Shown here piece after piece: positions 7,745 through 13,780 of a DNA stretch of 21,603 nucleotides. The stretch's first letter is position 1. The number at the start of each line of letters is the position of its first letter. The notes beneath the pieces were generated by a model, which had not been told where the DNA came from, ran no database searches, and was given only the letters and a program-made list of their open reading frames with translations. The stretch is from Mxb001 sp964537955 (GTDB lineage: Bacteria > Actinomycetota > Actinomycetes > S36-B12): NCBI GenBank assembly GCA_964537955.1, contig CAZICY010000028.1, positions 1 through 21,603 on the forward strand, given 5' to 3'. The translations under genes and the position numbers were made by a program.

Positions 7745-8503
7745 ATGCCGGACGCGGATGTGGTGATCGCCCTGCAGCTGCCGTCCGGTGGTCGCGTCCG
7801 CACGACGTGGACCCCACCCACCGGCGCGGGCCGGGGCTGGGCGTGGGTGCAGCACGGGTTCGTGCGGCGGGGCGCCGACCTGGACGGGCTGGCAGGCCTG
7901 CTCGCGCGCGCGGGCATCGCCGTGGTGCGTCCCGACATCTCGTCGTGGCGCCCGCGTCGATCGATGCACGACGCCCGGTGGCTGACGGAGGTGGCCCTGA
8001 CGATCGCGCGCTCGGTCGATGCGGGCATCCCGCAGGAGCGGGGGATCGGCGCCGAGGGTCCGTGGACGCTGCTCGGTCACTCGGCCGGGGGCGCCATCGC
8101 GGTGCACGCGGCGTCCTGCCTGCACGCGAGCGGAAGGCCGATCGGGTCCGTGGTCCTGCTCGACCCGGTCGACACCGTCGGGGGCCTGCTGGCGGGGTCC
8201 CTGCCCGGCGCACCGCTCGGCACGGCGCACGCCTGCCGACCCTCGCGGTGCAACCGGCGGGGGAGCACGGTGCGCGCGCTCGCTGAGGCGGGTTGGCGCA
8301 TCGTGGCGCACCCCGGCCTGGCGCATCCGGACCCGGAGCGGATCCCGGCTGACGCGGAGCCCGCGTCGGTCCCCGCCGCCGACCCCTGGCTCGCCCGCGT
8401 GTGCGGGACGCCGGGGAGCGGGCAGGACGTGGCCGCGCTGGCCCGGGCGGTCCGCGACGACGCCGTCGGGCCCCTGGGTGCGCTCGAGCCGCCCCACCCG
8501 TGA
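7745..8503 (+). CDS. Alpha/beta hydrolase of unknown substrate
   Basis: This is a probable serine hydrolase (252 aa) with the alpha/beta fold. The sequence shows an oxyanion-hole motif QHGF (36-39) and a nucleophile elbow GHSAGG with Ser113. Candidate acid residues are Asp140 or Asp143 in LLDPVDTV, and a candidate catalytic His is 194 in GLAHPD. The GHSAGG-LLDPVD pairing resembles chlorophyllase/lipase-like hydrolases, but I cannot name a substrate. No secretion signal is visible. The start is uncertain: GTG at 7739 is in frame two codons earlier, and neither has a good Shine-Dalgarno sequence. The gene stands alone between the divergent ABC operon and ftsZ, a place where most actinobacteria have no gene. 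Confidence 0.8.
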   Translation: MPDADVVIALQLPSGGRVRTTWTPPTGAGRGWAWVQHGFVRRGADLDGLAGLLARAGIAVVRPDISSWRPRRSMHDARWLTEVALTIARSVDAGIPQERGIGAEGPWTLLGHSAGGAIAVHAASCLHASGRPIGSVVLLDPVDTVGGLLAGSLPGAPLGTAHACRPSRCNRRGSTVRALAEAGWRIVAHPGLAHPDPERIPADAEPASVPAADPWLARVCGTPGSGQDVAALARAVRDDAVGPLGALEPPHP

Positions 8504-8519
8504 ATCCCCACCCGTGATT
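8492..8519. repeat. 14-nt tandem repeat over the hydrolase stop codon
   Basis: The units CCCCACCCGTGAAT (8492-8505) and CCCCACCCGTGATT (8506-8519) are adjacent and differ at one base. A further CCCC follows. The TGA stop of the hydrolase lies in the first copy and a second TGA lies in the other. The repeat also supplies the left arms of the hairpin that follows. Confidence 0.8.
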
Positions 8520-8534
8520 CCCCGAAGGGGATTC
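8502..8534 (+). terminator. Hairpin after hydrolase, terminator candidate
   Basis: GAATCCCC at 8502-8509 is perfectly complementary to GGGGATTC at 8527-8534 (8 bp, 17-nt loop). The second repeat copy GATTCCCC (8516-8523) can pair instead with the same right arm through a GAA triloop with one mismatch. The tighter form would be the more stable local hairpin. There is no T-tract. It separates the hydrolase from the ftsZ leader. Confidence 0.45.
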
Positions 8535-8566
8535 CCGGATGTGATGTGTGGGACAGGCGTGGCTTC

Positions 8567-8595
8567 TTGCTCGACGTGAGGTTGACCCTTAACCT
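8567..8595 (+). promoter_or_regulatory. Candidate ftsZ promoter
   Basis: TTGCTC (8567-8572) and TAACCT (8590-8595) are separated by 17 nt, matching the loose TTGnnn/TAnnnT pattern of actinobacterial housekeeping promoters. Transcription would start near 8602, giving a leader of about 109 nt before the ftsZ GTG. The -10 overlaps an inverted repeat (8577-8597), so binding there could affect initiation. This is inference from motif and spacing only. Confidence 0.35.
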
Positions 8596-8597
8596 CA
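8577..8597. promoter_or_regulatory. Inverted repeat TGAGGTT-N7-AACCTCA upstream of ftsZ
   Basis: This is a perfect 7-bp inverted repeat (arms 8577-8583 and 8591-8597, spacer GACCCTT) overlapping the candidate -10 element of ftsZ. It could be an operator for a dimeric regulator or a small hairpin. No cognate regulator is identifiable in the window. Confidence 0.5.
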
Positions 8598-8618
8598 GCG
8601 GGAGAGGCACGGGTTCAA

Positions 8619-8649
8619 GGATTTCATCTTCGACTTGAAGTTGAGATCC
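8619..8649 (+). promoter_or_regulatory. 13-bp hairpin in ftsZ leader
   Basis: GGATTTCATCTTC (8619-8631) pairs with GAAGTTGAGATCC (8637-8649) across a 5-nt loop GACTT, with one G-T wobble and one T-T mismatch. It lies 61 nt before the ftsZ start, inside the predicted transcript leader. The core ACTTGAAGT is itself palindromic, so a DNA-binding site is as plausible as an RNA structure. Confidence 0.5.
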
Positions 8650-8710
8650 AAGCGTGCCAGCGCGCACGGTGCACGAGGACGCTCGGGCACCGCACCGAAG
8701 GGATGCACCC

Positions 8711-9868
8711 GTGGCTGCACCGCAGAACTACCTGGCCGTGATCAAGGTCGTCGGGATCGGCGGAGGCGGCGTCAATGCCGTCAACCGCATGATCGACGTG
8801 GGACTGAAGGGCGTCGAGTTCGTCGCCATCAACACCGACGCGCAGGCGCTGCTCATGAGCGATGCCGACGTCAAGCTCGACATCGGCCGCGAGCTCACCC
8901 GGGGCCTCGGCGCCGGCGCGGATCCCGAGGTCGGCCGCCAGGCCGCCGAGGACCATGCCCAGGAGATCGAGGAGGTCCTCCGCGGCGCCGACATGGTCTT
9001 CGTCACCGCGGGCGAGGGCGGCGGCACCGGCACGGGCGGAGCGCCGGTCGTGGCGCGCATCGCCAAGTCGCTCGGCGCGCTCACCATCGGCGTCGTGACG
9101 CGCCCGTTCGGCTTCGAGGGTCGTCGTCGTCAGTCGCAGGCGGAGACCGGTGTCGACGCGCTCCGCGCCGAGGTGGACACGCTCATCGTCATCCCCAATG
9201 ACCGGCTGCTGTCGCTGACGGACCGCAACATCAGCGTCATCGACGCGTTCCGCCAGGCCGATCACGTCCTGCTCCAGGGCGTCTCGGGGATCACCGACCT
9301 CATCACGACCCCCGGACTGATCAACCTCGACTTCGCCGACGTCAAGTCGGTCATGCAGGGAGCCGGCTCCGCGCTCATGGGCATCGGGTCGGCCCGCGGC
9401 GAGGAGCGCGCGGTGGAGGCGGCCACGGCCGCGATCTCCAGCCCGCTCCTCGAGGCGAGCATCGAGGGCGCCCACGGCGTCCTGCTCTCGGTGTCCGGCG
9501 GCTCCGACCTCGGGCTCTTCGAGATCAACGAGGCTGCCCGGATGGTCTCCGATGCCGCGCATCCCGATGCCAACATCATCTTCGGCGCCGTGATCGACGA
9601 CACCCTCGGCGACGAGGTCCGCGTCACGGTCATCGCCGCGGGATTCGACGGGGGCACCCCGCCGGCCCGCCGTGCGCAGCCGGTGACGAAGAAAATCGCC
9701 GAGGAGACCCCGCTCGCCGCCGCGGTGGCCGCCAAGCAGTCGTCCTCGACCGAGAGCGCCGAGATCCCCGTCACCCCGGAGCCTCCGAAGCGTCCCGTGC
9801 AGCAGCCGCGCACGATCGTCTTCGACGACACCGGCGACGATCTCGACGTCCCCGACTTCCTGAAGTAG
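8711..9868 (+). CDS. ftsZ: FtsZ, tubulin-like division GTPase
   Basis: FtsZ polymerises at mid-cell with GTP to form the Z ring that recruits the divisome. The protein has 385 aa. The N-terminal nucleotide loop is VVGIGGGGVNAVNRM, the tubulin signature GGGTGTGG spans 103-110, and the catalytic T7 loop NLDFAD spans 205-210. A variable linker begins near residue 320. The C-terminal tail DDLDVPDFLK is the conserved binding site for partners such as SepF. I chose the GTG at 8711 because it gives the usual MAAPQNYLAVIKVVG start and has a Shine-Dalgarno sequence (GAAGGGA, 8697-8703) 7 nt upstream; an in-frame upstream start at 8654 would add a non-conserved tail. The gene leads the second half of the dcw cluster. 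Confidence 0.98.
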   Translation: MAAPQNYLAVIKVVGIGGGGVNAVNRMIDVGLKGVEFVAINTDAQALLMSDADVKLDIGRELTRGLGAGADPEVGRQAAEDHAQEIEEVLRGADMVFVTAGEGGGTGTGGAPVVARIAKSLGALTIGVVTRPFGFEGRRRQSQAETGVDALRAEVDTLIVIPNDRLLSLTDRNISVIDAFRQADHVLLQGVSGITDLITTPGLINLDFADVKSVMQGAGSALMGIGSARGEERAVEAATAAISSPLLEASIEGAHGVLLSVSGGSDLGLFEINEAARMVSDAAHPDANIIFGAVIDDTLGDEVRVTVIAAGFDGGTPPARRAQPVTKKIAEETPLAAAVAAKQSSSTESAEIPVTPEPPKRPVQQPRTIVFDDTGDDLDVPDFLK

Positions 9869-9876
9869 TCCGCGCC

Positions 9877-10605
9877 GTGGGTGTCCTCGCCCGCGGGCGC
9901 GTGACGCACGAGGGCCGCAGCGCCGACTGGGTGTTCACCGACCGTCTGGGCGGGCAGAGCGCCGGTGCGTACGCCGAGCTGAACCTCGGCGGCTCCGTCG
10001 GCGACGACCCCGGGTCGGTCGCCGCCAACAGGCAGACGGTCGCGGGGTTCGTGGGCTGCACCGGCCTGGCGCTGGCGCGACAGGTCCACGGCCGCGACGT
10101 CGCCGTACTCCGCGCCATCCCCGACGAGCCCCCCGCGGCCGACGCGATCGTCACCGACCAGCCGGACCTGGCCATCGCGATCCAGGTCGCCGACTGCGTC
10201 CCGGTCCTGCTCGCCGACCTGACGGCCGGCCGCGTGGCCGCCGTGCACGCAGGCTGGCGCGGGGTCGTGGCAGACGTCGTTGGTGCCGCCATCCAGACCC
10301 TCGATCCACGAGGCCAGGTGCACGCCTGGGTGGGCCCGGCGATCTGCCCGGCGTGCTACGAGGTCAGTGCGCAGGTGCGCGATGAGGTGGCCGACAGCGT
10401 GCCGGAGGCCGCGGCACTCACCCGCACGGGCACGCCGGCGGTCGACGTACGCGCGGGCGTCCTCGCCCAATTGCGCCGGCACGGTGTCATCGGCGAGCTC
10501 ATCGGCGGCTGCACCTTCGAAGATCCCGTCCTCTACTCCTATCGGCGCGAGTCCACGACCGGGCGCCAGGCCGGGGTCATCGTCCTGCGCGAGGACGAGC
10601 CGTGA
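9877..10605 (+). CDS. pgeF: PgeF/YfiH-family peptidoglycan editing factor
   Basis: This is a cytoplasmic zinc enzyme of the YfiH/YlmD (laccase-domain, DUF152) family. In E. coli the family member removes wrongly inserted L-Ser from cell-wall precursors, and relatives show purine nucleoside phosphorylase activity. The 242-aa protein keeps the metal and catalytic residues: His71 in QVHG, Cys107 in VADCVPVLL and His124 in HAGWRG. It also has the GPAICPACYEV and YSYRRE motifs. It begins with GTG 8 nt after the ftsZ stop, and its own stop overlaps the yggS start (GTGA). The position next to ftsZ is typical for actinobacteria and firmicutes. The editing role is known for the family and inferred here. 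Confidence 0.93.
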   Translation: MGVLARGRVTHEGRSADWVFTDRLGGQSAGAYAELNLGGSVGDDPGSVAANRQTVAGFVGCTGLALARQVHGRDVAVLRAIPDEPPAADAIVTDQPDLAIAIQVADCVPVLLADLTAGRVAAVHAGWRGVVADVVGAAIQTLDPRGQVHAWVGPAICPACYEVSAQVRDEVADSVPEAAALTRTGTPAVDVRAGVLAQLRRHGVIGELIGGCTFEDPVLYSYRRESTTGRQAGVIVLREDEP

Positions 10606-11324
10606 CCGATCCGCGCGCGGACGAGCTCGCTGACCGATTGGCCCAGGTCCGCGCCAGGGTCGATGCCGCGTGCGCGTCTGCGGGCCGCGACCGGGACAGC
10701 GTGACGTTGATCGTCGTGAGCAAGACCTGGCCCGCTGACGACGTACGCCGACTGGCGGCGCTCGGCGTACGCGACTTCGGCGAGAACCGCGATCAGGAGG
10801 CCGCGCCCAAGGCGGCCGCCACCAGCGACCTCGACCTGACCTGGCACTTCGTCGGCCAGCTGCAGACCAACAAGGCGGCATCCGTCGCCCAGTACGCCGA
10901 CCTGGTGCACTCCGTGGACAGGGAGTCGCTCGTGGCGGCGCTCGAGCGAGGCGCGGCGAAGGCCGGCCGTGTGCTGCCGTGCCTGATCGAGGTGGATCTC
11001 ACCGATGGGGCCACGGGTCGCGGGGGAGCCGACCCCGCGGATGTCGCGCGCCTGGCGGACCTCATCGCCTCCTGCGACCACCTGACCCTGGGCGGGGTCA
11101 TGGGCGTGGCACCGCTGGCCGAGGATCCGGCCGATCAGCGCGCGGTCTCGGCACGGGCCTTCGAGCGCTTGGCCACCATCGCCGAGGGCCTGCGCCAGGA
11201 GCACCCCGATGCCACCGTGATCTCCGCCGGCATGTCCGAGGATCTCGAGGAAGCCGTGAGTGCGGGCGCGACACACCTGCGCGTGGGGAGCGCGGTCCTC
11301 GGGACCAGGCCTCCCCTCGGCTAA
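10602..11324 (+). CDS. YggS/PLPBP-family pyridoxal phosphate homeostasis protein
   Basis: This is a PLP-binding protein of the YggS/PROSC family (240 aa) involved in vitamin B6 and amino acid homeostasis, with an alanine-racemase-like TIM barrel and no known catalytic activity. The PLP lysine is Lys41 in VVSKTWP. Other family blocks are FGENRDQE (usually FGENYVQE), WHFVGQLQTNK, GVMGVAPL and SAGMSEDLEEAVSAGATHLRVGSAVLG. The GTG start overlaps the pgeF stop by 4 nt, so the two are translationally coupled. The pairing pgeF-yggS-sepF is the standard actinobacterial order downstream of ftsZ. Confidence 0.93.
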   Translation: MTDPRADELADRLAQVRARVDAACASAGRDRDSVTLIVVSKTWPADDVRRLAALGVRDFGENRDQEAAPKAAATSDLDLTWHFVGQLQTNKAASVAQYADLVHSVDRESLVAALERGAAKAGRVLPCLIEVDLTDGATGRGGADPADVARLADLIASCDHLTLGGVMGVAPLAEDPADQRAVSARAFERLATIAEGLRQEHPDATVISAGMSEDLEEAVSAGATHLRVGSAVLGTRPPLG

Positions 11325-11371
11325 CTTAGGGGGACGCCGCCGCGACCACGGAGGGCGAGAAGGGGAGTGCC

Positions 11372-11953
11372 ATGGCGGGCGCGATGCGCAAGATGGCCGT
11401 CTACCTCGGGCTCGTGGAGGACGACCAGGATCGCCGCGAGGCGTACTTCGAGGAAGACGAGTGGGAGTACGACGACGAGCCTGCTCCCGCGCGTCGCTCG
11501 CGTTCGTCGGAGCGATCGAGCGAGCGCGCGACGCGGCAGTCGGATCGCCCTGAGCCTCGGACAGTGACGGTCGTCGATCCTCGCGAGCCCCGTCGTCTCT
11601 ATCGCGACGAGACGAGCAACGTCTCGCCCATGCCCAGCCCGGGCGCTCGTCCGGCTCCTGCCCCGGCCGTCGACCTGCATCGCATCACCACGATCCACCC
11701 GCACACCTACAACGACGCCCGGCGCATCGGCGAGGAGTACCGCGAGGGCGTCCCGGTGATCATGAACCTCACGGAGATGGACGACGTCGACGCCAAGCGC
11801 ATTGTCGACTTCGCCGCCGGACTCGTCTTCGGCCTGCACGGCACGATCGAGCGCGTCACCAACAAGGTGTTCCTGCTCTCCCCGGTCAACGTGGAGGTGG
11901 GGGCCGAGGCGCGCGCCCAACTCGCGCAGACCGGTTTCTTCAACCAGAGTTGA
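11372..11953 (+). CDS. sepF: SepF, FtsZ membrane anchor
   Basis: SepF tethers FtsZ to the membrane and aligns the Z ring; in actinobacteria, which lack FtsA, it is the main anchor. The 193-aa protein has the N-terminal amphipathic membrane helix MRKMAVYLGLVED, an acidic then Arg/Ser-rich and Pro-rich disordered linker (about 17-100), and the folded SepF core (about 102-190). The core contains THPHTYNDARRIGEEYREG-like residues at 107-125, the dimer strand VPVIMNLTEMD and FAAGLVFGLHG. The ATG at 11372 has an AAGGGGAG ribosome-binding site 4 nt upstream and gives the conserved MAGAMRKM start. It should bind the FtsZ tail encoded about 1.5 kb upstream. Confidence 0.96.
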   Translation: MAGAMRKMAVYLGLVEDDQDRREAYFEEDEWEYDDEPAPARRSRSSERSSERATRQSDRPEPRTVTVVDPREPRRLYRDETSNVSPMPSPGARPAPAPAVDLHRITTIHPHTYNDARRIGEEYREGVPVIMNLTEMDDVDAKRIVDFAAGLVFGLHGTIERVTNKVFLLSPVNVEVGAEARAQLAQTGFFNQS

Positions 11954-11989
11954 TACGCGGGTGCGTGTCAGTCGAGAGGGGATAGGTCG

Positions 11990-12274
11990 GTGGCGTTGGT
12001 CGGGCAGGTGCTCGCCACCTTCCTCTGGCTCTACTGGCTGGTCCTCATCGGCCGGCTCATCTTGGACTTCGTCCAGATCTTCGCGCGGTCATGGCAGCCG
12101 CGCGGGCCACTGCTGGTCATCGCCGAGGCGATCTACACCGTCACAGACCCGCCCCTGCGCCTCCTCCGCCGCGTCATCCCGCCCCTTCGACTCGGGGGAG
12201 TCCAGTTCGACCTGGCCTTCCTCATCCTCATCATCGCCGTACAGATCCTCATCAACGTCGCCCTCGCCCTGTAG
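11990..12274 (+). CDS. YggT-family membrane protein
   Basis: This small integral membrane protein (94 aa) has two hydrophobic helices (about 5-28 and 73-93). Between them is the YggT-family block TDPPLRLLRRVIPPLRLGGVQFD, containing the conserved DPPL-R and P-G--D positions. Its molecular role is not settled; related proteins have been linked to osmotic tolerance, and its fixed place between sepF and divIVA in Gram-positive bacteria suggests a link with division or the envelope. The GTG start has an AGAGGGGA ribosome-binding sequence at about 11974-11981. The family is recognised from length, helices and location. Confidence 0.88.
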   Translation: MALVGQVLATFLWLYWLVLIGRLILDFVQIFARSWQPRGPLLVIAEAIYTVTDPPLRLLRRVIPPLRLGGVQFDLAFLILIIAVQILINVALAL

Positions 12275-12298
12275 CGCGCGCATCCCCTTGGAGGCATC

Positions 12299-13087
12299 GT
12301 GACCCTCACCCCGCAGCTGGTCCACGACAAGCAGTTCAACACCGTGAAGATGCGCACGGGCTACGACATGGACGAGGTCGATGCCTTCCTCGACGAGGTG
12401 GAGTCCGCCCTCGGCAGCCTCATGGTCGAGAACGACGACCTGCGCGCCCAGCTCGCGCAGAAGCCCGCCGCTCCGGTCACCTCCGCCGACGCGGAGAAGA
12501 AGCTGACCGAGGCGCAGAGCAAGGCGACCGAGGCGGAGAAGAAGCTCGCCGACGCCCAGGCGAAACTCGCCGAGGCCGACAAGAAGGCGGCGGAGGCCGA
12601 CAGGAAGCTCACCGAGGCGACCGAGCGCGAGAAGGCCGCCGAGACCAAGCTCACCGAGGCTCGGCGGATGGCGACCGCCAACACCGTGGCCCCGGCCGCC
12701 GCTGCCCCCGCACCGGCAGCGCCCGCGCCGGCAGCCGCGGCGGCTGCAGCCGCCATGGCCGCTCCCGCCGCGGCCGCTGCTCCCGCGCCCTCGGGCGAGG
12801 ACGTCCCGGCGCGCGCCTTCGCCATGCTCGAGGCCGCGCAGCGCACGGCCGACGAGACCGTGACGTCGGCCAAGACCGAGGCCGATGCGATCTTGGCCAA
12901 GGCGCGCGAGGAGGCGTCGAAGGTCACCGGCAAGCTCGATGAGCAGCGGGCGTCGCTGGAGGCGAAGGTCAACGACCTGCGCAACTTCGAGCGCTCCTAC
13001 CGCACCAAGCTGCGCGACACCATCTCCGGCCAGCTCGCCGAGCTCGACAAGGTCGCGTCCGTCGAGCCCGCGGGGCCCGGCTCCTAG
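12299..13087 (+). CDS. divIVA: DivIVA/Wag31-like polar coiled-coil protein
   Basis: DivIVA binds negatively curved membrane and, in actinobacteria, organises polar growth and septum placement. The 262-aa protein starts with the membrane-binding domain (about 1-55: LTPQLVHDKQFNTVKMRTGYDMDEVDAFLDEV). A highly repetitive charged coiled coil follows (about 65-122), built from recurring KKLTEA/KLAEAD units. Next comes an almost pure Ala/Pro tract (131-164) and a second coiled coil (about 170-250) with SAKTEADAILAKAREEA. The GTG at 12299 has a TTGGAGG ribosome-binding site 4 nt upstream. The stop codon overlaps the opposite-strand stop of the TRIC gene in a shared CTAG. Confidence 0.95.
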   Translation: MTLTPQLVHDKQFNTVKMRTGYDMDEVDAFLDEVESALGSLMVENDDLRAQLAQKPAAPVTSADAEKKLTEAQSKATEAEKKLADAQAKLAEADKKAAEADRKLTEATEREKAAETKLTEARRMATANTVAPAAAAPAPAAPAPAAAAAAAAMAAPAAAAAPAPSGEDVPARAFAMLEAAQRTADETVTSAKTEADAILAKAREEASKVTGKLDEQRASLEAKVNDLRNFERSYRTKLRDTISGQLAELDKVASVEPAGPGS

Positions 13088-13764
13088 TCGCTGGCCGGCG
13101 TGGCTTCGTCTTCGTTCCCCCGTAGCGGCCGCACGCTGCGCGTGCGCACGTCCCAGCGCACGGCGATGACCCTCAGCACGATGACCGACCCCAGGCATGC
13201 CAGGGCGGCGAGTCCACCGCTGAACTGGTCGAGCAGGACGTAGACCGTCGCGCCGACGAGGGCGAGGAGGGCGTAGGGCTGACTGGGCAGCAGGATCTGC
13301 GGTGTCTCGCCTCGCAGCAGTGACACCACCGCGCCACCGGTGACCGCGGCAAGGAAGCCCACCGTGATGGCTCCGATGTCCGGCAGCCCGAACTCGATGG
13401 CGAGCTGGGCGGCGATCACGGCGTACAGGCCGAGGGCGAGGGCGTCGAGAAGGATGAAGGTCCAACTCCCCACCTTGATCCACCGCCCGACGACCAGCAC
13501 CGTGGCGACGGCGGCAAGGACGGTGACGATGTACCACGGGGACCTCAGGGCGAGCGGCGGCAGGTTGCCGAGGAGGACATCGCGGGTGATGCCGCCACCC
13601 AGTCCCAGGACGAACGCGAAGACCGTCACGCCGACGATGTCGTAGCTGACCCGCGAGGGCTGGCGGCCCAGGATCGCGCCGGACAGCGCCGCGACGAAGG
13701 TGGTCACGAGCGCGAGCCACAGCGGCGTGTTGGCCGCGATGTTGGGCAGGTCCATCAGGCGCAT
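13084..13764 (-). CDS. TRIC/UPF0126 family membrane protein
   Basis: This polytopic protein (226 aa) has about seven hydrophobic helices and the family's internal repeat. The first unit carries VTVFAFVLGLGGGITRDVLLG and the second carries ITVGFLAAVTGGAVVSLLRGETP. The GGGxxRD motif of the first repeat is the hallmark of UPF0126, whose members form trimeric intracellular cation (TRIC)-type channels for monovalent cations. The C-terminal tail is charged and cytoplasmic. The start is ambiguous between ATG at 13764 and ATG at 13755 (MDLPNIAANTP). It lies 16 nt after ileS and is probably cotranscribed with it. A cation-channel role is inferred from the family. Confidence 0.88.
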   Translation of the reverse strand: MRLMDLPNIAANTPLWLALVTTFVAALSGAILGRQPSRVSYDIVGVTVFAFVLGLGGGITRDVLLGNLPPLALRSPWYIVTVLAAVATVLVVGRWIKVGSWTFILLDALALGLYAVIAAQLAIEFGLPDIGAITVGFLAAVTGGAVVSLLRGETPQILLPSQPYALLALVGATVYVLLDQFSGGLAALACLGSVIVLRVIAVRWDVRTRSVRPLRGNEDEATPASD

Positions 13765-13780
13765 CGTCAGAGGGTAGGAC

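Noticed and set aside
8654..8710. N-terminal extension of FtsZ from an upstream ATG
   Set aside because: The added residues are not FtsZ-like, and the GTG at 8711 has a good ribosome-binding site and the family's standard start.
12480..12800. Repetitive DNA inside divIVA as a possible CRISPR or satellite array
   Set aside because: The repeats are in-frame coiled-coil and Ala/Pro codons of varying sequence, not conserved repeats with spacers.
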